5,331 nucleotides of DNA, taken from contig JACQEV010000397.1 in assembly GCA_016200385.1 (NCBI GenBank), positions 1-5,331 on the forward strand, read 5' to 3'. The notes beneath the pieces were generated by a model. The model had not been told where the DNA came from and did not search any database. It saw only the letters and a program-made list of their open reading frames with translations. Positions 1-5,331 of this stretch are shown piece after piece. The position numbers were made by a program, and so were the translations under genes. Every line of letters starts with the position of its first letter. Positions within the stretch are counted from its first letter, which is position 1. This stretch comes from Candidatus Methylomirabilota bacterium (GTDB lineage Bacteria > Methylomirabilota > Methylomirabilia > Methylomirabilales > Methylomirabilaceae).

Positions 1-606
1 ATTGGGAATCCTCTTGGACTTGAACGTAGCGTGTCTGAAGGGTTGGTGAGCGCGATTCGAAAGGTCGATGGAGTGACATTGATTCAGACCACCGCGCCCA
101 TCTCTCCAGGAAGTAGTGGAGGCCCGCTATTTAACGTCTTTGGAGAGCTAGTCGGATTGATGAAGGGGAGCCTCCCAGAGGGCCAGAATGTGAATGTGGC
201 TGTGGCCATAGATCATCTGGTGGACTTGGAGGTCACTACGCCGGTACGCTTGAAGCCACTCGGAGATCTCGAGACTGCATCTGCCACTAACGGGGCACCC
301 TTGCTAGGCCTCGCCGCCTTCATCCCGTTGCTGCTCATGGGTGTAGCCTTTGCATTTCTTCTTAGGTCTATTGCGAAGAGGAAAGGGAGGAGCCGGTGGC
401 TTTGGTTCGCTGCGGGCTTTGTCCCCGGATGGAATATCCTGGGTGCACTCTGGCTTGTATCCCTTACGGACCTTGCTATCAAGCAACAGCTCAGCGGCTT
501 GATGAGGGAATTGCAGAAGAGCTGGACTTGTCCCTGTGGGAACGTCAATACCCTAGAGGTCTCTACATGCCCAAGGTGTGGCTCAGAAAACCCTGCCTCT
601 CTCTGA
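1..606 (+). CDS. Trypsin-like (HtrA/S1C-type) serine protease with two membrane segments and C-terminal zinc ribbon, 5'-truncated
   Basis: The frame is open from base 1, so the gene starts outside the window; 201 residues are visible before TGA at 604-606. The first visible residues, IGNPLGLERSVSEG, match the conserved IGNP-G block of HtrA/DegP-like proteases. PGSSGGPL at 36-43 is the catalytic-serine motif (S39), preceded by the usual QTTAPI strand. The His and Asp of the triad would lie upstream. No PDZ domain follows. After a linker come two hydrophobic segments (about 101-121 and 134-155) split by a basic loop, then a zinc-ribbon-like tail with C177-x-C179 and C190-x2-C193. A GTG at base 31 sits inside the protease fold and is not a credible start. 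The protein is probably membrane-anchored; which side each domain faces cannot be told. Its substrate is unknown. Protease assignment is firm; the role of the tail is inferred only from its motifs. Confidence 0.9.
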   Translation: MGNPLGLERSVSEGLVSAIRKVDGVTLIQTTAPISPGSSGGPLFNVFGELVGLMKGSLPEGQNVNVAVAIDHLVDLEVTTPVRLKPLGDLETASATNGAPLLGLAAFIPLLLMGVAFAFLLRSIAKRKGRSRWLWFAAGFVPGWNILGALWLVSLTDLAIKQQLSGLMRELQKSWTCPCGNVNTLEVSTCPRCGSENPASL

Positions 607-848
607 CTGACGCAGTTTGATTTCGAGGTGGTCCAGTGAGCATACGGGTGAACAACCCAGCAAATGATGACCTATGGTGCGTTAGCGCCCTGCCATAATG
701 AACCGTTCAACGGGAGCCCCGATCTTTGGGTTACCTTCAACTTCGTGCCGATTCATGGGAGCCTACGGGCGACTCCGGCGATGGCGGCGGGAGTGACAAG
801 CAGAGTATGGAGTTTAGACAAAGTGCTGGATTAGCAAAGGGGAATCCA
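607..848. other. Non-coding stretch with no convincing gene
   Basis: No ORF here looks real. A TTG-started extension of the downstream small ORF (from 726) is Gly/Asp/Ser-rich and low in complexity, and it lacks a good ribosome binding site. Two small items stand out: CTGACGCA at 607-614 facing TGCGTTAG at 678-685, which pair with one G-T wobble and could be a decayed attC, and a short inverted repeat CCGTT-c-AACGG at 703-713. Neither is strong enough to name. Confidence 0.5.
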
Positions 849-1019
849 ATGGGAGGCGCATTCGGAGATTGCCCAAAGTGTTATGAGACCGACGGGAAAA
901 TAGTCCCGCTAAAGTCAGACTACGAGGAGGATGGGAGCGGACACATACACGCACAGTCTTATTGCCCCGAGTGCGGCTATAAAGAACCTGTACCGCCAGA
1001 GGAGGCGACTAGTGGCTAG
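849..1019 (+). CDS. Small zinc-ribbon-like hypothetical protein (56 aa)
   Basis: A 56-residue ORF with two CPxC knuckles, CPKC near residues 8-11 and CPEC near 39-42, separated by about 27 polar and acidic residues including an HIHA stretch. This spacing is typical of a single zinc-ribbon fold that binds one Zn(II). The ATG at 849 is preferred because AAAGGGG ends about seven bases upstream. The same frame stays open from a TTG at 726 and has another ATG at 807, but the added residues are low-complexity and have no clear ribosome binding site. The product is likely cytoplasmic. The acidic C-terminus (PVPPEEATSG) is probably disordered. I do not recognise the family; a nucleic-acid-binding or protein-contact role is possible but not shown. 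It follows another zinc-ribbon protein, which may be coincidence. Confidence 0.6.
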   Translation: MGGAFGDCPKCYETDGKIVPLKSDYEEDGSGHIHAQSYCPECGYKEPVPPEEATSG

Positions 1020-1125
1020 AACAGCGTGAGCGCGGTAAGCATGGCTTGCCTGATCAAAATAGGATACTACCCCCGAGAGAATCGCCGCAGTCCTGGGAAG
1101 TGCGAGGACCAGGATATGCTGATCA

Positions 1126-1596
1126 ATGTACTCGATAGTTCGCTCGACAGAGATGCCAACTGACACCGAACTCGTTACGCTTCATCGCTATTACATTTGG
1201 GCGAACAAGTTCCGAACTCATTTCGATAAGATCTTGGCTGAGGGCACCATTCGCGAGCCGAATGCACTGATCTGGTTCGCCGATGAGACCGGGCTATTCC
1301 TATCGTACTGGTATGCGTCACTCTACGTTGTCGTCGAGGGATGGGATGAGCTTGGCTGCCGTGATGACGAGATCGACGGACTTCTGACTTCACCGAACGT
1401 AGAGCACCTCCGGCGATACCGAAACGGGGTATGTCACTTTCAGCGTCAGTACTTAGATGATCGTTTCATCGAACTGATGAGTTCGCCGAACAGCGTCGAA
1501 TGGGTGCGGCGCCTCAACATGGCATTCGGCCGGTACTTCTTGACGGAACTCACCAGGAGGCGCGTTTCCCGTGAAGGGTTGGGCGATATGAGCTAA
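1126..1596 (+). CDS. HEPN-like hypothetical protein, probable integron cassette ORF
   Basis: A 156-residue, mostly alpha-helical protein. Helix-prone stretches lie at about 14-39, 46-77, 91-108 and 122-145. The stretch RYRNGVCHF (97-105) contains R99-N100-x3-H104. This fits the R-(polar)-x3-5-H signature of HEPN domains, in which Arg and His form an RNase active site in many toxins, Abi proteins and CRISPR effectors and bind nucleotide in others. A long helix ending EGWDELG sits before it, as expected of a four-helix HEPN bundle. No signal peptide or membrane span is seen. The ATG at 1126 has AGGA 11 bases upstream; ATG 1153 (residue 10, MPTDTELV) is a plausible shorter start with no better ribosome binding site. 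The stop TAA lies inside the left box of an attC-like site, as is usual for cassettes. No nucleotidyltransferase (MNT) partner lies next to it. The ORF looks real; HEPN membership rests on one motif plus helicity. Confidence 0.82.
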   Translation: MYSIVRSTEMPTDTELVTLHRYYIWANKFRTHFDKILAEGTIREPNALIWFADETGLFLSYWYASLYVVVEGWDELGCRDDEIDGLLTSPNVEHLRRYRNGVCHFQRQYLDDRFIELMSSPNSVEWVRRLNMAFGRYFLTELTRRRVSREGLGDMS

Positions 1597-1686
1597 CGCG
1601 TAGCTGCACCTGACGCCGCTCGCGCGTGCTCTTTGGGGCTACACTGAGCTGCGAGCGGCGCCGCGGCCCAGCCCCAGACGTTAGGA
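1591..1686 (+). other. attC: Integron attC-like recombination site (complete)
   Basis: The outer ends are complementary: CTAACG at 1593-1598 (in AGCTAAC, R'' box, consensus RYYYAAC) and CGTTAG at 1679-1684 (in GTTAGGA, R' box, consensus GTTRRRY). Each box departs from consensus at one base. Inside, GCTG 1603-1606 pairs with CAGC 1669-1672, and CGCCGCTCGC 1614-1623 pairs perfectly with GCGAGCGGCG 1651-1660. The arms are separated by unequal unpaired stretches and a variable loop (1624-1650). Nested imperfect pairing over about 96 bp, with a stop codon in the left box and a new ORF right after the right box, is the hallmark layout of attC. An alternative stem, TGGGGCT 1634-1640 with AGCCCCA 1670-1676, also exists. 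By the known integrase chemistry, exchange would occur between G1680 and T1681. Confidence 0.72.
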
Positions 1687-1693
1687 AAGGGGA
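1686..1693 (+). promoter_or_regulatory. Strong ribosome binding site deciding the start at 1701
   Basis: AAAGGGGA lies about seven bases ahead of ATG 1701 and abuts the right box of the attC. It favours that ATG over a GTG at 1626, which would place the start inside the attC stem and add an arginine-rich, non-hydrophobic leader. Carrying its own ribosome binding site immediately after the cassette junction would let the ORF be translated in whatever array it lands. Confidence 0.7.
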
Positions 1694-1700
1694 AAATAAG

Positions 1701-2309
1701 ATGAAGGCATTCCTCGGACTTATCAAAACATTGGTAGTGCCCTTGGCAATCCTCAACATGTTGGGCGGCATCGTGTCGGGCATTTGGCTTGCCGTCCTCG
1801 GTGAGTGGGGGACAATCGGATTTGGTATTGTCGTCATCGCGATCTCCATCCCTGCACTCGGGTTCGCTCTCATGCCTTCAATGCTCCTTGCCGTGCCAGC
1901 CGCCCATTGCGCAACAAAAGGAAGGACGGTGGGTTTCCTTTGCCTCATTGCTCTCAGCAATCTCTACACCGTTGCAATCATTACAGTGTGGTGCTGTGCT
2001 GTGCTCTTCGTCTTCGTCAAGGATGCTCCCAGCAGTATTCTAATCCCGACACTGATTTGGTCGTACGGGATCGCCACCGGACCTTGGGGCTACATGGCAT
2101 CTAAAGAATCGCAGAGCAGCGACTTTGGCCCCACCCTCGCCGCTTTCATGGCACAACTGGCATACCTCGTGATCATGCTCATGGTCATCCTCTTGCCCGT
2201 GACTTGGCTCCAAGCACTGAAGGTGTTTGCAGGTTTCATGCTTGTTGGCCTGGTAATCCAGACGACCATTGTCTATCTGCTTCGGAAAGAATCGAGACAG
2301 TTTGCCTAA
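1701..2309 (+). CDS. Multi-pass membrane protein of unknown function, integron cassette ORF
   Basis: A 202-residue, strongly hydrophobic protein with about six predicted spans near 11-33, 38-66, 77-106, 112-133, 146-166 and 173-194. The short joining loops are charged (ATKGR at 71-75, KD at 107-108, SKESQSSD at 134-141), and the C-terminus is basic (LRKESRQFA). Recurrent Trp, Gly and Pro inside spans (WSYGIATGPWGYM at 120-132) hint at a conserved packed core. There is no cleavable signal peptide; span 1 probably acts as the signal anchor. No transporter, enzyme or toxin motif is recognisable, so I give no function; transport or immunity to a membrane-active compound are only guesses. It starts 15 bases after an attC right box, and its stop overlaps the left box of another. 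The ORF is confident, the role unknown. Confidence 0.85.
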   Translation: MKAFLGLIKTLVVPLAILNMLGGIVSGIWLAVLGEWGTIGFGIVVIAISIPALGFALMPSMLLAVPAAHCATKGRTVGFLCLIALSNLYTVAIITVWCCAVLFVFVKDAPSSILIPTLIWSYGIATGPWGYMASKESQSSDFGPTLAAFMAQLAYLVIMLMVILLPVTWLQALKVFAGFMLVGLVIQTTIVYLLRKESRQFA

Positions 2310-2350
2310 CAAAACGCTGCGGCGGTCGTGAACCGTGGACGGCTTGCCGC
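2303..2350 (+). other. attC: Left half of a second attC-like site, right half missing
   Basis: TGCCTAAC at 2303-2310 is a perfect RYYYAAC box (GCCTAAC) overlapping the TAA stop of the membrane-protein ORF. It is followed by AAAACGCTGCGGC, a typical left-arm (L'') composition. GCGGC 2319-2323 can pair with GCCGC 2346-2350, and two smaller hairpins (CGGT/ACCG and CGGC-TT-GCCG) fall between. No GTTRRRY or GTTAG box is found in the next 150 bases, so the site looks truncated or decayed. Confidence 0.55.
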
Positions 2351-2488
2351 TCGGGATGCAACGCACTGTGGTGACGCTCCTGAGGCAGGCCATGGCGCGG
2401 ACGAGGTGTGGCGGTTCCAAGCCGTCATCGCGCAGGGTGAATCCCCCAAGCAAATAGGCCAGATCGCCATTCTCTGAAGTCCCACTCA
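2351..2488. other. Unassigned spacer with an orphan open frame
   Basis: In the same frame as the membrane-protein ORF, reading past its stop, codons stay open from 2310 to TGA 2475-2477. The last part reads DEVWRFQAVIAQGESPKQIG, which looks more protein-like than random and may be the 3' tail of a lost gene. It has no good start or ribosome binding site (only a GTG at 2328 inside the attC remnant). The opposite strand is also open here as part of a long ORF that overlaps the membrane-protein gene, and I read that as a shadow. I recognise no family. Confidence 0.3.
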
Positions 2489-2517
2489 TTGACATTTCCA
2501 GCCGAGTGATCTAGTGT
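2489..2517 (+). promoter_or_regulatory. Candidate sigma-70 promoter for galT
   Basis: A perfect TTGACA at 2489-2494 is followed, after exactly 17 bases, by TAGTGT at 2512-2517, which keeps the key T-A...T positions of the -10 box. Transcription would start near 2524 and give a leader of roughly 40 bases. It lies beyond the attC remnant, so galT would be expressed independently of the cassettes. Confidence 0.5.
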
Positions 2518-2565
2518 ACCGTTGCTGCTTTAGCTAGATTTCCTCACAGAGGATAAGGCAACAGA

Positions 2566-3564
2566 ATGCCGCAACTTCGCAAAGATCCGATCACCTCACG
2601 ATGGGTCATTATCTCGACAGAACGCGCGAAGCGTCCATCCGACTTTGCCACCGTTCCGCCACCGAAGAAATTGGGATTCTGCCCATTTTGTCCAGGACAC
2701 GAGGACAAGACCCCCCCCGAGATCATGGCGTACCGCAAGGACGGCAGCCCGCCCAATCGCATGGGATGGCAGCTTCGCGTGGTGCCGAATAAGTTCCCGG
2801 CGCTCCAGATCGAGGGGGAGTTGGACCGGGAGGGTGAAGGGATCTACGACAAGATGCACGGGATCGGCGCCCACGAGGTGATCATCGAATCCCCCAACCA
2901 CGATGATGTTCTCTCCGCAATGCCAGATGAGAGGGTAGAGGATATTCTGTGGGCTTACCGGGACCGGATACTCGATCTCAAGAAAGATGACCGCTTCCGC
3001 TACATCCTGATTTTCAAGAACCATGGCGAGCAAGCTGGCGCCTCCTTGGAACACCCTCACTCCCAGCTCATTGCGACCCCGATCGTCCCAAAGCGCGCAA
3101 GAGAAGAGGTGGATGGAGCCAAGAGTTATTTCGACTACAAGGATCGGTGCATCTACTGCGACATCATCCGTCAGGAGCTGCAGCAGGACATCAGGGTGAT
3201 CGCGCTGAACGACGCGTTCGTTGCCATCGCACCCTTTGCATCTCGCTTTCCCTTCGAGACCTGGATTCTCCCCAGGAGCCACGAGCCCTTTTTCCAGGAC
3301 GCGCAGAAACACGACATCGTGAGCTGCGCGAGAATCCTCAAGGAAGCCCTTGGCCGGATGGACCAGATCATGATCAACCCGCCCTACAATTACCTGATTC
3401 ACACGTCGCCACTGCAGGAAACCGAGGTGCACCACTATCACTGGCATTTTGAGATTATGCCGACGCTGACCAAGGTGGCCGGGTTCGAGTGGGGAAGCGG
3501 GTTTTACATCAATCCGGTCCTGCCGGAGGATGCGACTAAGTATCTCCGAGAGGCCCGGTTGTAA
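2566..3564 (+). CDS. galT: Galactose-1-phosphate uridylyltransferase (GalT/HIT superfamily)
   Basis: A 332-residue, full-length GalT-type enzyme. GalT swaps UMP between UDP-glucose and galactose-1-phosphate through a uridylyl-histidine intermediate in the Leloir pathway, in the cytoplasm. The N-terminus MPQLRKDPITSRWVII and the block RVVPNKFPAL (71-80) are classic. The N-terminal zinc site is complete: C39-x2-C42, H112 and H163. The active-site motif is H163-P-H165-S-Q167, with H165 the expected nucleophile. A second CxxC (C195, C198) and H292-W-H294 belong to the C-terminal half, where E. coli GalT binds iron or zinc. ATG 2566 is preceded by AAGG seven bases upstream. The gene has its own promoter candidate and no partner galK or galE nearby. 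Because the GalT fold also includes ADP-glucose phosphorylases, the exact sugar phosphate and nucleotide are not proven. Confidence 0.9.
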   Translation: MPQLRKDPITSRWVIISTERAKRPSDFATVPPPKKLGFCPFCPGHEDKTPPEIMAYRKDGSPPNRMGWQLRVVPNKFPALQIEGELDREGEGIYDKMHGIGAHEVIIESPNHDDVLSAMPDERVEDILWAYRDRILDLKKDDRFRYILIFKNHGEQAGASLEHPHSQLIATPIVPKRAREEVDGAKSYFDYKDRCIYCDIIRQELQQDIRVIALNDAFVAIAPFASRFPFETWILPRSHEPFFQDAQKHDIVSCARILKEALGRMDQIMINPPYNYLIHTSPLQETEVHHYHWHFEIMPTLTKVAGFEWGSGFYINPVLPEDATKYLREARL

Positions 3565-3594
3565 GTGCATAAAAACAGGTCAGGGCGACTAGAG

Positions 3595-3615
3595 CCTGCG
3601 TAAAGCTTCGGCAGG
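3595..3615 (+). terminator. Weak hairpin after galT, possible terminator
   Basis: CCTGC at 3595-3599 pairs with GCAGG at 3611-3615 around an 11-base loop that contains AAGCTT. No run of T follows, so an intrinsic terminator is doubtful. It is the only stem worth noting between galT and the sigma-54 promoter; otherwise 3565-3717 shows nothing. Confidence 0.2.
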
Positions 3616-3717
3616 GCCATCATCCTCTGACGCGGGAAGACGGATGGAAAGACCCCAAGGCTGCGGGTTTGGCGGACCTATCGATTGTTGGGCTGGGGTT
3701 GAAGTGCTAGATTTTCT

Positions 3718-3732
3718 TGGCATATGACTTGC
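3718..3732 (+). promoter_or_regulatory. Sigma-54 (RpoN) promoter for glnB-glnA
   Basis: TGGCATATGACTTGC followed by TTTT matches the RpoN consensus TGGCAC-N5-TTGC with exact -24/-12 spacing. The essential GG (3719-3720) and GC (3731-3732) are present, and only the C after TGGCA is changed to T. Transcription would start near 3744, leaving a leader of about 98 bases before glnB. Sigma-54 control with the activator NtrC is the known arrangement for nitrogen-assimilation genes. I could not see a clear NtrC palindrome upstream. Confidence 0.75.
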
Positions 3733-3813
3733 TTTTCCACAGAGACCTAGAGGTGAAGGCGAGCATCGTTCTGGGGCCGGGACCGGGCGTATGTAACCCC
3801 CGTTGGGAAGGTG

Positions 3814-3830
3814 AACCCCTTTAAGAGGTT
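3814..3830 (+). other. Small hairpin in the glnB leader next to the ribosome binding site
   Basis: AACC at 3814-3817 pairs with GGTT at 3827-3830, with further C-G and T-A pairing inside around one mismatch. It ends immediately before GAGG (3831-3834), the glnB Shine-Dalgarno, which lies seven bases from ATG 3842. It might tune translation, but the stem is short and could be chance. Confidence 0.25.
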
Positions 3831-3832
3831 GA

Positions 3833-4180
<348 letters not shown>

Positions 4181-4251
4181 CGGCGCGCCATTAGGGACTC
4201 ACGGCGCTCCAGGGACTGTTCAATGGCGAACTGTTCGATCCGATAATCGAT

Positions 4252-4258
4252 AAGGAGG
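4252..4258 (+). promoter_or_regulatory. Ribosome binding site of glnA
   Basis: AAGGAGG is a near-perfect Shine-Dalgarno, but it stands 11 bases from ATG 4270, a little farther than usual. It still fixes the start, as no other start codon lies between and the protein opens MTPKDVIKLAKERGAK, as expected for this family. Confidence 0.65.
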
Positions 4259-4269
4259 AATCACGTCCT

Positions 4270-5331
4270 ATGACACCAAAGGATGTCATCAAGCTAGCGA
4301 AGGAGCGGGGCGCAAAGATCGTTGACCTCAGGTTCATCGACCTCCCTGGCCTGTGGCAGCATTTCTCAGTTCCTGTACGCGAGTTGACGGAGGAGCTGTT
4401 CGCCGACGGGATCGGATTCGATGGCTCTTCCATCCGAGGCTTTCAGCAAATTCACGAATCTGACATGTTGCTGATCCCGGACCCGACGAGCGCGGCCATG
4501 GACCCGTTCCTGACGGTGCCCACCCTGGTCGTGATCTGCAATGTCATGGATCCGGTGACCCGGCAACTGTACACCCGGGACCCGCGGTACATTGCCCAGA
4601 AAGCGGAGGCGTACCTCAAGTCAACGGCGATTGCGGACATCTCCTATTGGGGGCCCGAATTGGAGTTCTTTTTCTTCGACGACATCAGGTTCGACCAGAG
4701 TTATCAGCATGGCTACTACTTCATCGACTCCGAGGCGGGGTTCTGGAACTCGGGGAGGGAAGAGAAGCCGAACCTCGGCTACAAGCCCCGCTATAAGCAG
4801 GGTTACTTCCCGGTGCCGCCCATGGACAAGTTTCAGGACATCCGCTCTGAGATGGTGTTGGCGATGGAGTCGGTGGGGATTCCGATTGAGGTGCACCACC
4901 ACGAGGTCGCCACGGGTGGCCAGACCGAGGTGGATATGCGGTACGCCCCGCTCACCAAGATGGCTGACAACGTCCTTTGGTACAAGTACTGCGCCAAGAA
5001 CACCGCTCGCAAGCATGGCAAGACGGCCACCTTCATGCCAAAGCCGCTCTTTCAGGACAATGGCTCAGGCATGCATGTCCATCAGAGTCTCTGGAAGGGC
5101 GGGAAGAATATCTTCTGGCAACTCGGCGGATACGGTGATATTTCCTCCACGGCGCTCCATTACATCGGGGGGCTCCTGAAGCACGCCCCGGCCCTGTGCG
5201 GCCTTATCGCCCCGACCACCAACTCGTACAGGCGGCTGGTGCCCGGCTACGAGGCGCCGATCAACCTGGTGTACAGCCAGCGCAACCGCTCGGCCTGCGC
5301 CAGGATCCCGGTGTACTCCAAGAGCGAGGGG
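4270..5331 (+). CDS. glnA: Glutamine synthetase type I, 3'-truncated by window edge
   Basis: 354 residues of a GSI enzyme normally about 470 long; the reading frame is open to the last base. GlnA makes glutamine from glutamate, ammonia and ATP as a cytoplasmic dodecamer. The N-terminal beta-grasp domain (about 1-105) includes the D51-G-S-S-I-R-G-F latch. The catalytic domain shows metal and substrate ligands in order: GPELEF with E130 and E132, HHHEVATGGQTEVD with E212 and E220, N264-G-S-G-M-H269 for glutamate and metal binding, and NSYRRLVPG with R321. All key residues are kept, so the enzyme should be active. The Tyr397-region adenylylation site lies beyond the window, so GSI-alpha versus beta and adenylylation control cannot be settled, though HHHEVA and the sigma-54/PII context suggest the beta class. 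Probably co-transcribed with glnB. Confidence 0.97.
   Translation, partial: MTPKDVIKLAKERGAKIVDLRFIDLPGLWQHFSVPVRELTEELFADGIGFDGSSIRGFQQIHESDMLLIPDPTSAAMDPFLTVPTLVVICNVMDPVTRQLYTRDPRYIAQKAEAYLKSTAIADISYWGPELEFFFFDDIRFDQSYQHGYYFIDSEAGFWNSGREEKPNLGYKPRYKQGYFPVPPMDKFQDIRSEMVLAMESVGIPIEVHHHEVATGGQTEVDMRYAPLTKMADNVLWYKYCAKNTARKHGKTATFMPKPLFQDNGSGMHVHQSLWKGGKNIFWQLGGYGDISSTALHYIGGLLKHAPALCGLIAPTTNSYRRLVPGYEAPINLVYSQRNRSACARIPVYSKSEG

Larger units (their letters stand above)
1126..2350 (+). mobile_element. Short integron gene-cassette tract (two cassettes, no integrase in view)
   Basis: Two same-strand ORFs each end with their TAA inside an RYYYAAC-like box: 1594-1596 within AGCTAAC, and 2307-2309 within GCCTAAC. 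The first is followed by a full attC-like fold; the second by only a left half. The second cassette would begin at T1681. The left boundary of the first cassette is uncertain, since no GTTRRRY box is found just upstream of 1126. No tyrosine integrase (IntI) or attI is seen within the window, so this may be an isolated attC cluster (CALIN) or the end of an array lying to the left. Confidence 0.5.

Noticed and set aside
1015..1138. attC site between the small zinc-ribbon ORF and the HEPN-like ORF
   Set aside because: TAGAAC near 1016 and GTTCGC near 1137 can pair over four bases, but neither fits RYYYAAC or GTTRRRY, and there is no nested inner stem.
1626..1700. GTG-started N-terminal extension of the membrane protein
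   Set aside because: It would run through the attC stem and add an Arg-rich leader. ATG 1701 has a strong ribosome binding site and begins directly with the first hydrophobic span.
2040..2495. Minus-strand ORF of 151 codons over the end of the membrane-protein gene
   Set aside because: It has an odd His/Asp-rich composition where it overlaps the membrane-protein gene, no ribosome binding site of note and no known motif. It is best explained as a shadow.
2596..3570. Long antisense ORF (324 codons) opposite galT
   Set aside because: It mirrors the galT frame, shows no recognisable motif, and galT has a complete set of conserved active-site residues. It is a shadow ORF caused by GC-rich codon use.
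3685..3713. Sigma-70 promoter TTGTTG-N17-TAGATT upstream of glnB
   Set aside because: Only about half of each hexamer matches; the adjacent sigma-54 site is far better. A minor second promoter cannot be excluded.
4592..5179. Plus-strand ORF of 195 codons inside glnA
   Set aside because: It is Arg/Ser/Thr-rich and out of frame with the intact, fully conserved glutamine synthetase.

Overview
The window is a stretch of bacterial chromosome with two contrasting halves. The right half (about 2480-5331) holds housekeeping metabolism: a GalT-type nucleotidyltransferase gene, then glnB (PII signal protein) and glnA (type I glutamine synthetase, running off the right edge), with a well-spaced sigma-54 promoter ahead of glnB. 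The left half (1 to about 2350) is accessory DNA: the 3' end of a trypsin-like protease gene with a membrane and zinc-ribbon tail, a very small zinc-ribbon ORF, and two ORFs that look like integron gene cassettes. The fairly GC-rich coding and the style of the GlnA, PII and GalT proteins suggest a free-living environmental bacterium, perhaps of the NC10/Methylomirabilota, Nitrospirota or deltaproteobacterial kind. That placement is an impression and has not been tested by a search.

Layout. 1-606: 3' part of an HtrA-like serine protease followed by two membrane segments and a C-terminal zinc ribbon. 607-848: no gene seen. 849-1019: 56-residue CPxC...CPxC protein. 1126-1596: 156-residue helical protein with an R-N-x3-H motif typical of HEPN domains. 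1591-1686: an attC-like imperfect inverted repeat with CTAACG/CGTTAG ends and an inner 10-bp perfect stem. 1701-2309: six-span membrane protein with a strong Shine-Dalgarno directly behind that attC. 2303-2350: the left half of a second attC-like site, with no right half. 2351-2488: unassigned DNA. 2489-2517: sigma-70-like promoter. 2566-3564: galT. 3718-3732: sigma-54 promoter. 3842-4180: glnB. 4270 to the edge: glnA.

How it fits together. glnB and glnA form a classic nitrogen-assimilation pair, probably transcribed under nitrogen limitation from the sigma-54 promoter. The PII T-loop tyrosine (Y51) is kept, so uridylylation control is possible. Upstream, the most notable signal is a short integron cassette tract with no integrase in view. 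It may be an isolated attC cluster (CALIN) or the tail of a longer array to the left. It carries a HEPN-like protein (a fold common in toxins and phage-defence RNases) and an uncharacterised membrane protein, and it ends in a damaged attC just before the core genes resume.
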